NCBI RefSeq assembly: GCF_016595495.1
Contig: NZ_JAENIM010000042.1
Coordinates: forward strand, 80,635 to 144,634
Direction of reading: 5' to 3'
DNA from: Persicirhabdus sediminis
GTDB taxonomy: Bacteria; Verrucomicrobiota; Verrucomicrobiia; Verrucomicrobiales; Akkermansiaceae
Length of the DNA stretch: 64,000 nucleotides
A program made the translations under genes and the position numbers. This document shows, one piece after another, positions 56,759 through 64,000 of the stretch. How positions within the stretch are numbered: the stretch's first letter is position 1; the number at the start of each line of letters is the position of its first letter. Below the pieces are notes generated by a model, which saw only the letters and a list, made by a program, of their open reading frames with translations, did no database searches and was not told the DNA's origin.

Positions 56759-57058
56759 TCAAGCCAGCTTTGTATCGTAGTCGAGAGCAAATCGCTCAGT
56801 CGTGAATGGTTTCACCACAGCATCAACGTATTCCAAATGCACCGGATGAATGCGGTAGGCCTCCAGCGCTTCCACTGAGTCCAGATCTACAGTGAGGAAA
56901 AATGGCCACTCGGCGTCGCCAAGGATGTTTTTGCCAGCACGAACATGCTGAACTCCTGGGATTTGCGGTAACATCTTACATGTCAGCGCAATGATTTCCT
57001 CCAGCTTTGCCTCGTCAACTTCAGCTGCGAGTTTGAAAAATACAGCGTGATGGATCAT
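56759..57058 (-). CDS. Dabb-family stress-responsive A/B-barrel protein
   Basis: A 99-residue protein of the Dabb family (PF07876): MIHHAVFFKLAAEVDEAKLEE at the start and HPVHLEYVDAVVKPFTTERFALDY at the end. Family members are small dimeric alpha-beta barrels, some of which are catalytic and others stress-induced. It lies 2 bp after the nuoA stop, so it is probably translated from the nuoA transcript. The function here is unknown. Confidence 0.85.
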   Translation of the reverse strand: MIHHAVFFKLAAEVDEAKLEEIIALTCKMLPQIPGVQHVRAGKNILGDAEWPFFLTVDLDSVEALEAYRIHPVHLEYVDAVVKPFTTERFALDYDTKLA

Positions 57059-57060
57059 GA

Positions 57061-57435
57061 TTAAACTTTCCAGCTGAGTGCTCCCTTTTTCAGCGCGTAT
57101 ACATAAGCAACGGCCAAGATGCTGACAAAACTAATAGCGCTCCACAGAGCCGCTGCGTTTTCAGCAATAACGAAGTCCTTGAACTGTACTGCCCATGAGT
57201 AAAGGAATACGACCTCGATATCAAAAATAACGAACAACATCGCCACCAGATAGAACTTCACGCTGAATCGCGGAGCTCCTGCGCCGATTGGCTTCATGCC
57301 GCACTCGTAGGCGGTGTCTTTGATACCACCTTTGGTACCGCGCTTGCCAAGTAGTACACTTAAACCAAGTGTAGTAGCGGCGAATCCAATGCAGACCATT
57401 GCCTGCATGATAACTGGAAGATAATTTTGGAGCAT
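57061..57435 (-). CDS. nuoA: NADH-quinone oxidoreductase subunit A
   Basis: A 124-residue membrane protein with three helices and the NuoA hallmarks ECGMKPIGAGAPRFSVKFYLVAMLFVIFDIEVVFLYSWA. It is one of the membrane subunits of complex I. In most bacteria nuoA starts the nuoA-N operon; here it stands with a Dabb gene, and nuoB-N are not visible in the window, so the operon has been split or this is a second copy. Bacterial complex I needs a NuoA, so the gene is expected to be essential. Confidence 0.93.
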   Translation of the reverse strand: MLQNYLPVIMQAMVCIGFAATTLGLSVLLGKRGTKGGIKDTAYECGMKPIGAGAPRFSVKFYLVAMLFVIFDIEVVFLYSWAVQFKDFVIAENAAALWSAISFVSILAVAYVYALKKGALSWKV

Positions 57436-57480
57436 GTCTTTGGTCTCGTTGACAATGAGGGGAATGATTATGATAAATCA

Positions 57481-57515
57481 AAATCCCGCACCAGCAATGT
57501 GCTGATGCGGGATTT
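57481..57515 (-). terminator. Strong terminator of the 57580-57879 gene
   Basis: 16-bp arms (57481-57496 and 57500-57515) with one mismatch around ATG: AAATCCCGCACCAGCA pairs with TGCTGATGCGGGATTT. On the minus strand the stem is followed by TTGATTT. Confidence 0.85.
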
Positions 57516-57537
57516 CTAGAATATTTTGTAATGTACT

Positions 57538-57576
57538 TACCAGCACGAATTTTAAAAAATTCGCAGTTTGCTGGTA
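57538..57576. repeat. Second hairpin next to that terminator, sharing the CCAGCA word
   Basis: Outer arms TACCAGCA (57538-57545) and TGCTGGTA (57569-57576), inner arms CGAATTTT / AAAATTCG (57546-57553, 57556-57563). Its outer arm shares CCAGCA/TGCTGG with the neighbouring terminator, so alternative pairing between the two is possible. Confidence 0.5.
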
Positions 57577-57579
57577 GAT

Positions 57580-57879
57580 TTATTCCTCTGCATCAAACTC
57601 ACTGTGAGCTTCAGCTAGTCGGTCTAAACCTTTATACTCTTTACCTTCTTTTTCGATCATCCCACGAGTCACCAAATTCTGGAGCTTCTCGTAGGCACGT
57701 AAACGTAGCATCTCTTCGCCACCACTTACAGCTTTACGCTCTTTCAGGCGGCCGTATACTACCTCGAAGAGGTCATTAAATCCAAAGAATCGATCTTCCT
57801 CACCAAGCACGTTAACAATCTCATCTGTAACGTGATCTGGAACACGGCGGGAGAAACGAGTTTTTTTCGTAATTGCCAT
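57580..57879 (-). CDS. Small winged-helix-like protein, unknown function
   Basis: A 99-residue protein: a basic start (MAITKKTRFSRRVPDHVTDEI), a helical middle (FGFNDLFEVVYGRLKERKAV) and LRAYEKLQNLVTRGMIEKEGKEYKGL, which looks like the recognition helix and wing of a small winged-helix domain. Possibly a DNA-binding protein. It is divergent from asd and followed by the unusual pair of hairpins at 57481-57576. Low certainty on the fold. Confidence 0.6.
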   Translation of the reverse strand: MAITKKTRFSRRVPDHVTDEIVNVLGEEDRFFGFNDLFEVVYGRLKERKAVSGGEEMLRLRAYEKLQNLVTRGMIEKEGKEYKGLDRLAEAHSEFDAEE

Positions 57880-58000
57880 AACGCCAGTAGATTACCATCT
57901 TTATTATAAAAAAGCGACACGAAAAACACAAAAATTAATAAATTATCATAACAGTTATGATAATCCAGCAATTTTCTTAAGCAATTTTGTAATGCAATAG

Positions 58001-58029
58001 TTGACACGAGCTTACTTGTGAGAATGATT
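58001..58029 (+). promoter_or_regulatory. Likely sigma-70 promoter of asd
   Basis: TTGACA (58001-58006) with AATGAT/ATGATT 16-17 bp downstream. It gives a leader of about 15-20 nt to the asd ATG. Confidence 0.45.
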
Positions 58030-58051
58030 TGTCCCGCCAAATATAATTATT

Positions 58052-59053
58052 ATGAGCACTGCAAAACACGTCGCTATAGTTGGCGCCACTGGCGCTGTAG
58101 GCCAAGAAATGCTGGCCTGTCTCGAAGAAAGAAACTTTCCTCTCACTGAATTAACCTTACTCGCCTCCGCGCGTTCAGCTGGGAAGAAATACAAATTCCG
58201 CGGCGAAGAAATCACAGTCAAAGAGCTCACTCACGATAGCTTTGCTGACATTGATGTCGCTCTATTCAGCGCGGGTGGGGGTATTTCTCTCGAATATGGT
58301 CCTAGCGCAGCTGCCGCTGGAGCCATTGTCATCGATAACTCATCCGCGTTCCGCATGGATGACGAAGTTCCTTTGATTGTTCCAGAAATCAACGGTGAAG
58401 AAGCAAAGAGCGCCCCAAAAGGCATCATTGCCAACCCGAACTGCTCAACCATCATCACTCTGATGGCGCTGTACCCGCTGCACAAAGCATACGGACTCAA
58501 AGGTGTCATCGCCTCTACCTACCAAGCAGTATCTGGTAGCGGTGCTCAGGGCATCATCGAGCTGGAGCAACAAATCGACGCACTCGCCAAAGACGAGCCA
58601 ATCGAGAAAAATGTTTACCAGCACCAGATTGCCTACAACGTCATCCCACACGTGGACGCATTTACTGACAATGCCTACACCAAAGAAGAACTCAAGATGC
58701 TCAACGAAGGACGCAAGATCCTCGGCATCGATGACCTCAAAGTGACCTGCACCTGTGTACGCGTACCAGTCTTCCGCTCACACTCCATCTCTGTAACTGC
58801 TATCTTTGAAAAAGACATGAGCGTTGCAGAAGCTCAAGCATGCTTCGCTGATACTCCAGGCATCAAACTCTGTGACAACCCAGACGAACTGCTTTACCCA
58901 ACACCTCTCGACACCACTCTCAAAGATGACTGCCTCGTTGGCCGCATCCGTAAAGACCTCGTTGTCGATAACGCCCTCGCCCTCTGGGTGGTTGGCGATC
59001 AGGTGAAAAAAGGTGCTGCGCTCAATGCCGTACAAATCGCAGAAATCATTTAA
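58052..59053 (+). CDS. asd: Aspartate-semialdehyde dehydrogenase
   Basis: A 333-residue enzyme: N-terminal NADP-binding VAIVGATGAVGQEML, the catalytic cysteine in IANPNCSTI (about 130), the substrate region SGSGAQGIIELE and the C-terminal NVIPHVDAF, TCTCVRVPVFRSHS. It reduces aspartyl phosphate to aspartate semialdehyde for the lysine, threonine, methionine and diaminopimelate pathway. It opens a transcript with a prenyl synthase gene 25 bp downstream. Confidence 0.95.
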   Translation: MSTAKHVAIVGATGAVGQEMLACLEERNFPLTELTLLASARSAGKKYKFRGEEITVKELTHDSFADIDVALFSAGGGISLEYGPSAAAAGAIVIDNSSAFRMDDEVPLIVPEINGEEAKSAPKGIIANPNCSTIITLMALYPLHKAYGLKGVIASTYQAVSGSGAQGIIELEQQIDALAKDEPIEKNVYQHQIAYNVIPHVDAFTDNAYTKEELKMLNEGRKILGIDDLKVTCTCVRVPVFRSHSISVTAIFEKDMSVAEAQACFADTPGIKLCDNPDELLYPTPLDTTLKDDCLVGRIRKDLVVDNALALWVVGDQVKKGAALNAVQIAEII

Positions 59054-59078
59054 TCCCAAATAGACCAACTCCAGCAAT

Positions 59079-59966
59079 ATGAGTGACCTCAAAGCATGGC
59101 TCAAACAGCGCCAAGAAGAAGTCGATAGCGCCCTCAATGCCTATCTGCCTCGCAAAAACGCTAGCCCAAAAACCATCCACGAAGCCATGCGTTACAGCCT
59201 CTTTGCTGGAGGCAAACGTCTACGCCCAATCATCTGTCTCGCCGCCGCAGAAGCCTGCGGTGGCGAGTACGATGACGCCATCGCGCCAGCCTGCGCCGTC
59301 GAACTCATGCACACCTATTCCTTGGTGCATGATGACCTGCCATGCATGGACGACGACGATCTACGCCGCGGCCGCCCTACCAGCCACGTCGTCTATGGCG
59401 AAGGCATCGCCGTACTTACTGGTGACGCCCTGCTCACCGAAGCTTTCCTCATTCTCGCTGACACCCCTAGCAACAAACGCTACAGCACCAAAGATTACCT
59501 CGAAGAATTTGCCTTCGCTGGCGGCAGCCGCAAACTCATCGGTGGACAAATCCTCGACCTCGAAGGCGAAAATAAACCACTCAAAAAAGCCCAGCTGGTA
59601 AAAATCCACGAAGCCAAAACAGCCGCGCTGCTCACCAGCTCGCTGCGCCTTGGCGGTATGGCTGGCAATGCCACACCCAAAAAGCTGCAGGCTCTCACCG
59701 ACTTCGGCATGAACACCGGGCTCGCATTCCAAGTCATCGACGACATCCTAGACGTCACCCAGAGCACCGAAAAACTCGGCAAAACCGCCGGTAAAGATGA
59801 GAATGTCAACAAGGCCACCTACCCGTCTATCGTCGGCCTAGACGCCTCACGCAAGGAAGCTCAGCGCCTCACCCGCAAAGCCATGAAAGCGCTCGACGCC
59901 TTCCCAGGCAAAAAAGCAGACCGCCTCAGAGAAATCGCTGAGTACCTGCTTAATAGGGATTATTAA
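59079..59966 (+). CDS. ispA: Polyprenyl (farnesyl/geranylgeranyl) diphosphate synthase
   Basis: A 295-residue trans-prenyl transferase. The first aspartate-rich motif is DDLPCMDDDDLRRGRPTSH (about 88-106), the second FQVIDDILDVTQST (about 217-230). Two residues between the Asp pairs (MDDDD type, with an aromatic five before) fit short-chain farnesyl or geranylgeranyl synthases. It extends isopentenyl units for quinones, carotenoids and undecaprenol. It is the second gene of the asd transcript. Confidence 0.9.
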   Translation: MSDLKAWLKQRQEEVDSALNAYLPRKNASPKTIHEAMRYSLFAGGKRLRPIICLAAAEACGGEYDDAIAPACAVELMHTYSLVHDDLPCMDDDDLRRGRPTSHVVYGEGIAVLTGDALLTEAFLILADTPSNKRYSTKDYLEEFAFAGGSRKLIGGQILDLEGENKPLKKAQLVKIHEAKTAALLTSSLRLGGMAGNATPKKLQALTDFGMNTGLAFQVIDDILDVTQSTEKLGKTAGKDENVNKATYPSIVGLDASRKEAQRLTRKAMKALDAFPGKKADRLREIAEYLLNRDY

Positions 59967-60034
59967 TCCCGACCACTTGCCCTCAGCCCATTCCATGCTA
60001 GAAATGACTACCCTGTCATTTCTCACCCACAGCC

Positions 60035-60283
60035 ATGCCCAAATCAAACAAAGATCTCACCCTAATCGATCGACTCTGCTCCGGATTCAGCTACCTGCTG
60101 CCCGACTGCAAATCCGCACTCGAGCTCGCTGAAACCGGCATCGAACGCGACCTCAAGCTGCCAGAAAAACTGCGCCTGCGGTATAACCGTGGCCTGTGCC
60201 TGCACTGCAATTGCCAACAGCACAAATTCGATCTCACCATCCAGCAAATGAACGCCGCCCAACAAGCGCGCCAACAAAAATAA
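60035..60283 (+). CDS. Small cysteine-containing protein, unknown function
   Basis: An 82-residue protein with a hydrophobic first third (LTLIDRLCSGFSYLLP) and a CLHCNCQQHKFDL segment (about 54-66) that could bind metal. No family is recognised. It lies 68 bp after the prenyl synthase gene in the same direction and ends just before a bidirectional terminator. Could be a real small ORF or chance; the start MPKSNKD is the only ATG. Confidence 0.45.
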   Translation: MPKSNKDLTLIDRLCSGFSYLLPDCKSALELAETGIERDLKLPEKLRLRYNRGLCLHCNCQQHKFDLTIQQMNAAQQARQQK

Positions 60284-60288
60284 TTTCT

Positions 60289-60300
60289 CCAGCTAGCTGG
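60289..60300. repeat. CCAGCTAGCTGG palindrome
   Basis: Perfect 12-bp palindrome (extended to TCCAGCTAGCTGGA) between the small gene's stop and the bidirectional terminator. Confidence 0.7.
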
Positions 60301-60313
60301 AAAATCTCATCAA

Positions 60314-60346
60314 AAAGGCTCATGCTGAAATCCAGCATGAGCCTTT
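60314..60346. terminator. Bidirectional terminator between the 60035 and 60370 genes
   Basis: Perfect 14-bp arms AAAGGCTCATGCTG (60314-60327) and CAGCATGAGCCTTT (60333-60346), 5-nt loop. Short A and T runs on either side let it serve both converging transcripts. Confidence 0.87.
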
Positions 60347-60369
60347 CTTGCTTTATGAAACCACGTCCT

Positions 60370-61539
60370 CTAATTAGAGAACACCGCCAAAAAATATCCA
60401 GCTGCTAGAGCGCTACCAATCACCCCAGCTACGTTAGGGCCCATTGCATGCATTAGCAGGTAGTTAGAAGGATCAGCCTTCTGCCCCTCATCTTGAGAAA
60501 CGCGAGCCGCCATTGGCACAGCAGACACACCAGCTGAGCCTATCAGAGGATTGATCTTATTCTTGCTCACACTATTCATCAGCTTAGCCATGATGACGCC
60601 AGCTGCCGTAGCCACTACAAAAGCTAACATGCCTAAGCCGAGAATGCTCAGAGTATAAGTATTGAGGAAATTATGCGCTCCCTCTGAGTTGTATCCGCCC
60701 ATTTTTAAGCCCACACATAGGCCTAAGAAAATAGTCACAATATTGATGATCTCATTCTGTGCCGCCTTTACCAAACGCTCAGTCACCTTGCTCTCACGCA
60801 GCAGGTTACCAATAAACAACATGGATAGGAGTGGTGCAGCATCGGGAATCACTAACAAACAGAAAATCATTACCATCAGCGCAAACACAATTTTCTCTAG
60901 CTGGCTGACGTGCCGCAATGTTTTCATTTTTATCTTACGCTCTTTTTCAGTTGTTAGCAGGCGCATCACTGGCGGCTGTACCAGTGGCACCAAGGCCATA
61001 TAACTATACGCAGCAATGGCAATCGCCCCAAGCTGCTCAGGAGCCAGCTCAGAAGCCACATAGATAGATGTTGGGCCGTCAGCACCGCCAATGATGCCGA
61101 TAGCTGCAGCTTGTGATAAATTGAAGCCCATCAGCGGAGCACACAAAAAGGTAAAGAAGATGCCAAACTGAGCCGCCGCTCCTAGCAGCAAGGTGCGTGG
61201 GTTCGCTATCAACGGACCAAAATCAGTCAGCGCCCCCACTCCCAGAAAGATCAATGGTGGGAAAATTTGTAGTTTAATGCCCTGATTGAAATAATAAAAC
61301 AATCCACCGGCATCTAGCTGCTCACCCGTAGCTGAATAAACAGGCTCTTGCAAAATGAACTCAGTGATAGGCAAGTTAGCTATCAAGGCACCCAAGGCGA
61401 TAGGCACCAATAACAATGGCTCGTACTTTTTAACAATCGCCAGATAGAGTAGGCCAAAGGTTACCAGCCACATCACTACCATCTGCCATTCCAGCTGGGC
61501 AAAGCCAGTCTCTTTATAGATTCCAATTAAGGTGTCCAT
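60370..61539 (-). CDS. oadB: Na+-translocating decarboxylase, beta subunit (OadB/MmdB type)
   Basis: A 389-residue membrane protein with nine or more helices and the OadB/MmdB signature: [40 protein letters not shown] and [20 protein letters not shown]. It pumps Na+ out as the carboxybiotin is decarboxylated. It is the last gene in an operon gamma - biotin carrier - beta, with 7 bp to each neighbour. Whether the enzyme acts on oxaloacetate, methylmalonyl-CoA or glutaconyl-CoA cannot be decided without the alpha subunit. Confidence 0.92.
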   Translation of the reverse strand: MDTLIGIYKETGFAQLEWQMVVMWLVTFGLLYLAIVKKYEPLLLVPIALGALIANLPITEFILQEPVYSATGEQLDAGGLFYYFNQGIKLQIFPPLIFLGVGALTDFGPLIANPRTLLLGAAAQFGIFFTFLCAPLMGFNLSQAAAIGIIGGADGPTSIYVASELAPEQLGAIAIAAYSYMALVPLVQPPVMRLLTTEKERKIKMKTLRHVSQLEKIVFALMVMIFCLLVIPDAAPLLSMLFIGNLLRESKVTERLVKAAQNEIINIVTIFLGLCVGLKMGGYNSEGAHNFLNTYTLSILGLGMLAFVVATAAGVIMAKLMNSVSKNKINPLIGSAGVSAVPMAARVSQDEGQKADPSNYLLMHAMGPNVAGVIGSALAAGYFLAVFSN

Positions 61540-61546
61540 GATCTTT

Positions 61547-61879
61547 CTAACTTAGATAATAAAGAACCTGCCCTTCATCGACAGAGTCACCGATTTTTAC
61601 AGCCACGCTAGAAATCGTGCCCGCTTGCTCAGCATTGATTGCCGTGAACATCTTCATCGCCTCCAGCGTCATTACTTTGCTACCGTCAGCTACCGCGTCG
61701 CCCACACTCACATCTATCTCTTTCACAACTCCCGAAAGTGGACTTCGAACCTCCTGGCCACCAGCTGGAACCGCTGGCGCCGACGACTGAGCTGGTGAGG
61801 CCTGCACCTCATCCAACATCTCGACGAGAACTTCATAGCTTTTCCCCTCTACACTAACTCGCAATCTTTTCGTTTCCAT
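61547..61879 (-). CDS. Biotin carboxyl carrier protein of the Na+-pumping decarboxylase
   Basis: A 110-residue protein with a proline/alanine-rich linker (about 28-45) and a biotinyl domain; EAMKM (about 71-75) carries the biotinylated lysine. Separate small carriers of this kind (MmdC type) occur in methylmalonyl-CoA decarboxylase operons, while OadA has the domain fused. This favours a methylmalonyl-CoA or glutaconyl-CoA decarboxylase. Confidence 0.88.
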   Translation of the reverse strand: METKRLRVSVEGKSYEVLVEMLDEVQASPAQSSAPAVPAGGQEVRSPLSGVVKEIDVSVGDAVADGSKVMTLEAMKMFTAINAEQAGTISSVAVKIGDSVDEGQVLYYLS

Positions 61880-61886
61880 ATCCTTG

Positions 61887-62210
61887 CTACTTTTTACTTT
61901 CCTGAATTGATATCACTCTATGGTGCTCGCCTAACACAGCCGTCACCGCTGCCGCTACTACCGCTACTTCTTCATTCGTCAATTTCCCTCTATCAGCAGA
62001 AATACTAGCTGGTGGAGGCGACTCAACTGGGATTGCTAGGTTTTCATATTTACCTTTCAGCAACTTACCCGTCAGCTCGCACAGCCCCCACAGAGCCATC
62101 AAAGTTATCAAAACTAACACGAAACCCAACAAATGAGGCAGTGCATCACCCACGCCAGTTTTTACCCCCTCGACGTTTGCCAAACTACTTACATTCAGAA
62201 TCATATTCAT
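61887..62210 (-). CDS. Na+-pumping decarboxylase gamma/delta-type subunit (OadG/MmdD-like)
   Basis: A 107-residue protein with one transmembrane helix (about 27-47) and a charged C-terminal tail, the pattern of OadG/MmdD anchor subunits. The first gene of the three-gene set. The alpha (carboxyltransferase) subunit gene is not present: upstream is a 253-bp AT-rich gap and then a divergent permease gene. Confidence 0.75.
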   Translation of the reverse strand: MNMILNVSSLANVEGVKTGVGDALPHLLGFVLVLITLMALWGLCELTGKLLKGKYENLAIPVESPPPASISADRGKLTNEEVAVVAAAVTAVLGEHHRVISIQESKK

Positions 62211-62463
62211 ATCACCACCTCACCAACCTAACTATCATATCGTTAATAAATTTTGACTAACTATCAAGCTATCTAAGAACCCAGTGAGGTCAATCAACTT
62301 CGATATCATTTTGGCTGATAACAAAATCCCACGAGTATTTCAGAGCATTTGCACAGCCGTTTGAATGAAAGTCAATTTACCTCAAATTAACCATCCATTC
62401 ACATCTAGCTGACTAGATCATGCCTTTACCAACACGGGGTTAGAGAGTAAGTAAGCACTTGCC

Positions 62464-63405
62464 ATGGACATAACTTGGATCGCTATTGAAACCACCCTTG
62501 CTGTCTTCTCAATTGTCGGCATCGGCTTTTTCCTGCGTCGCAGAAATATCATCACCACAGAGATTGCCCAAGGGCTCATGAACATCGCCATCAACGTGCT
62601 GTTCCCCTGCCTTATCCTCGACAAAATGCTCGGCAGCAAAGTACTCACCCAGCCATTAGTTGTCATCTCAGCGGCAGGTATGGGATTCTGCACGATCATG
62701 ATAGGCTACGGGCTTTGTTATCTGGTTGGCCCGCTAGTTGGCCTGCAACGTGGCTCTGGCCGCCGCACCTTTGCCGTTTCCTCGGGGTTACAGAATTTTG
62801 GATTTGTCGCCATCCCTCTATTAGCTGCCTTTTTCCCCAGTGAAGAAAGCATGGCAGTGCTTTTCACTCATAATGTTGGCGTCGATGTCGCCCTCTGGAC
62901 CGTCGGTCTGATGCTGCTCTCTGGCACCAAGAAACCATCTTGGCAGCTGCTCATGAAAGGGCCTATCATCGCCGTCTTTTTTGGCCTTTTGCTAGCAAAC
63001 ATAGATGCTGGCAGCTGGATGCCCAATGTGATCTCTACTATACTGGGCGACCTCGGAGCTTGCACCGTACCCGTTTGCCTTCTCATCACTGGCAGCACTT
63101 TTTCTGATCTGGTGGGCAAAGAAAAATTCCGCATGAAAGTAGCTGCCGGCTCTATCATTATGCGCCTGGCCGTTCTGCCTCTCATCATGCTCAGCCTAGC
63201 TAGATTCCTCCCTATCAGCACAGAACTTAAACAGGTCATGGTCATTCAGGCGTCGCTGCCTGCAGCGGTCACAACCATCATTCTCTCCCGCTATTACGGC
63301 GGCCAACCCGGTGTCGCGATCCAGGTTGTCATCGCCACCACACTAGCAGCACTGATCACCATGCCACTGATCATCACCCTAGGTATTCAGTGGCTAGGTT
63401 TGTAA
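62464..63405 (+). CDS. AEC-family transporter (auxin efflux carrier type)
   Basis: A 313-residue protein with about ten helices and the PF03547 pattern: LMNIAINVLFPCLILDKML near the start and NFGFVAIPLLAAFFP in the middle, ending with IQASLPAAVTTIILSRYYGG. Such proteins transport organic anions such as malate or malonate, so it may supply the neighbouring decarboxylase, from which it is divergent; that is inference. The 62211-62463 gap should hold both promoters. Confidence 0.88.
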   Translation: MDITWIAIETTLAVFSIVGIGFFLRRRNIITTEIAQGLMNIAINVLFPCLILDKMLGSKVLTQPLVVISAAGMGFCTIMIGYGLCYLVGPLVGLQRGSGRRTFAVSSGLQNFGFVAIPLLAAFFPSEESMAVLFTHNVGVDVALWTVGLMLLSGTKKPSWQLLMKGPIIAVFFGLLLANIDAGSWMPNVISTILGDLGACTVPVCLLITGSTFSDLVGKEKFRMKVAAGSIIMRLAVLPLIMLSLARFLPISTELKQVMVIQASLPAAVTTIILSRYYGGQPGVAIQVVIATTLAALITMPLIITLGIQWLGL

Positions 63406-63529
63406 GCTGGGCATTCATGCAGAAACAAAGGCGCTCGCCATGGATCCAGCTGACCACCAACTCTACGCTCACCGGCGGTAGCTAGCGGCTAGCTAAAGAC
63501 ATAACGCCATATTCTGCTACAAAAGATCG

Positions 63530-63551
63530 AAAAGATGCACGGCATTTTTTA
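63530..63551 (+). repeat. Leading end of the dispersed element, 36 bp before the RAYT start
   Basis: The 22 bp AAAAGATGCACGGCATTTTTTA repeat the first 22 bp or so of the 56-kb elements (minus strand) with the ATGCACGGCAT core identical; the following sequence is unrelated. So the conserved end exists without the rest right beside the transposase gene. Confidence 0.7.
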
Positions 63552-63587
63552 GATGCAAGCCACTGATTCTGTGCGATATTGGTGATT

Positions 63588-64000
63588 ATGAAATCTCCAG
63601 AACCATTGCAGAATCAACAAAAACCAGCTGAGTCGAAGCCGCTGACGCCGCTGCAGCTGGCGGATTGTAAAACGGGTTTTTCTGGTGGCGCCGCGGGCAT
63701 GATTTGTGCGCCGCCGTCTGGCGGACATGTGCGCATTGTTGGTGATGCTCAGCACTCCTACTGCTACCACGTGATGAGTCGCACGGCGGGCGGAGATTAC
63801 CTGTTTGGCGACCAAGAAAAAGAAGCGTTTTTGCGCATCATGTGGCGCATGGCGCGCTTTTCAGGCATAAAGATCCTGACTTATTGTTTGATGGATAACC
63901 ATTTCCACCTGCTCATTCGCGTGCCTAGCAGGGTGAAATTCAATGCCAAATTTGAAGCCTACGAGTCACACGGTCGGCCAGATGAAAGACCATCGCAAAC
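63588..64000 (+). CDS. REP-associated tyrosine transposase (RAYT, Y1_Tnp), 5' part
   Basis: An open frame of 137 codons from the ATG at 63588 to the window end without a stop. It encodes YCYHVMSRTAGGDYLFGDQE, FLRIMWRMARFSGIKILTYC and LMDNHFHLLIRVP; the HFHLL is the HUH metal motif of IS200/RAYT-like single-strand transposases (PF01797). The long N-terminal extension (about 55 residues) before the domain is common in RAYTs. RAYTs in Proteobacteria process REP palindromes at their flanks. The catalytic tyrosine lies beyond the window. Confidence 0.88.
   Translation, partial: MKSPEPLQNQQKPAESKPLTPLQLADCKTGFSGGAAGMICAPPSGGHVRIVGDAQHSYCYHVMSRTAGGDYLFGDQEKEAFLRIMWRMARFSGIKILTYCLMDNHFHLLIRVPSRVKFNAKFEAYESHGRPDERPSQ

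Overview
The window looks like chromosomal DNA of a Gram-negative, marine-type member of the Planctomycetes-Verrucomicrobia-Chlamydiae group, most likely Verrucomicrobiota. This is inferred from gene style: signal peptides and outer-membrane barrels, single pseudopilin genes, an EcsC-like protein, a ParC of the Bacteroidetes/PVC type, secreted glycosidases, a Na+-pumping decarboxylase, and very large cytochrome/SUMF1 fusion proteins. No rRNA or 16S marker is present, so the assignment is tentative. Intact genes cover most of the 64 kb. I saw no tRNA, rRNA or CRISPR array.

Layout. 1-2.6 kb: a cut-off EamA transporter, a small membrane protein and two tandem outer-membrane barrel paralogues. 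2.8-9.6 kb: parC, a cytochrome c, a CcoI-type copper ATPase with a PocR/AraC regulator, and a secreted cupin-like protein. 9.9-16.4 kb: maf, a lipid kinase and a SanA-like gene in one operon, then a GH36 alpha-galactosidase, an EcsC protein and an atypical lipoprotein. 16.4-17 kb: a gene-free stretch with a repeated element, then rplM-rpsI. 18-25 kb: a K+ channel, a von Willebrand-like protein, gluQ, a toxin-antitoxin pair, an AraC/alkyltransferase fusion, a phosphodiester glycosidase-like protein and a SCO1-like protein. 25-31 kb: a GH2 beta-galactosidase and a CAP-domain protein. 31-34 kb: grpE-dnaJ-rsmE. 34-38 kb: a probable metal-linked outer-membrane pair, a DUF6268-like barrel and two pseudopilins.

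38-50.6 kb is the most unusual region. Two giant paralogues (1268 and 1266 aa) each join a propeller-like region, two c-type haem motifs and a SUMF1/FGE-like domain. A decayed third 3' end lies beside them. An IclR regulator is immediately upstream, and a beta-propeller/di-haem peroxidase-like protein is divergent from it. I read this as a periplasmic redox module of unknown substrate under IclR control.

50.6-64 kb is mostly housekeeping: 5-formyl-THF cyclo-ligase, Nudix, miaB, a TetR regulator, nuoA standing alone, asd, a prenyl synthase and the gamma/biotin/beta part of a Na+-pumping decarboxylase without its alpha subunit. It ends with an AEC permease and the start of a REP-associated tyrosine transposase (RAYT).

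Two non-coding signals run through the window. A family of about 97-bp elements occurs as direct pairs (period 215-216 bp) in the two longest repeat-bearing gaps, and its leading end recurs just upstream of the RAYT gene. The word AGCTGG/CCAGCT and the palindrome CCAGCTAGCTGG are strikingly over-used in both genes and gaps.
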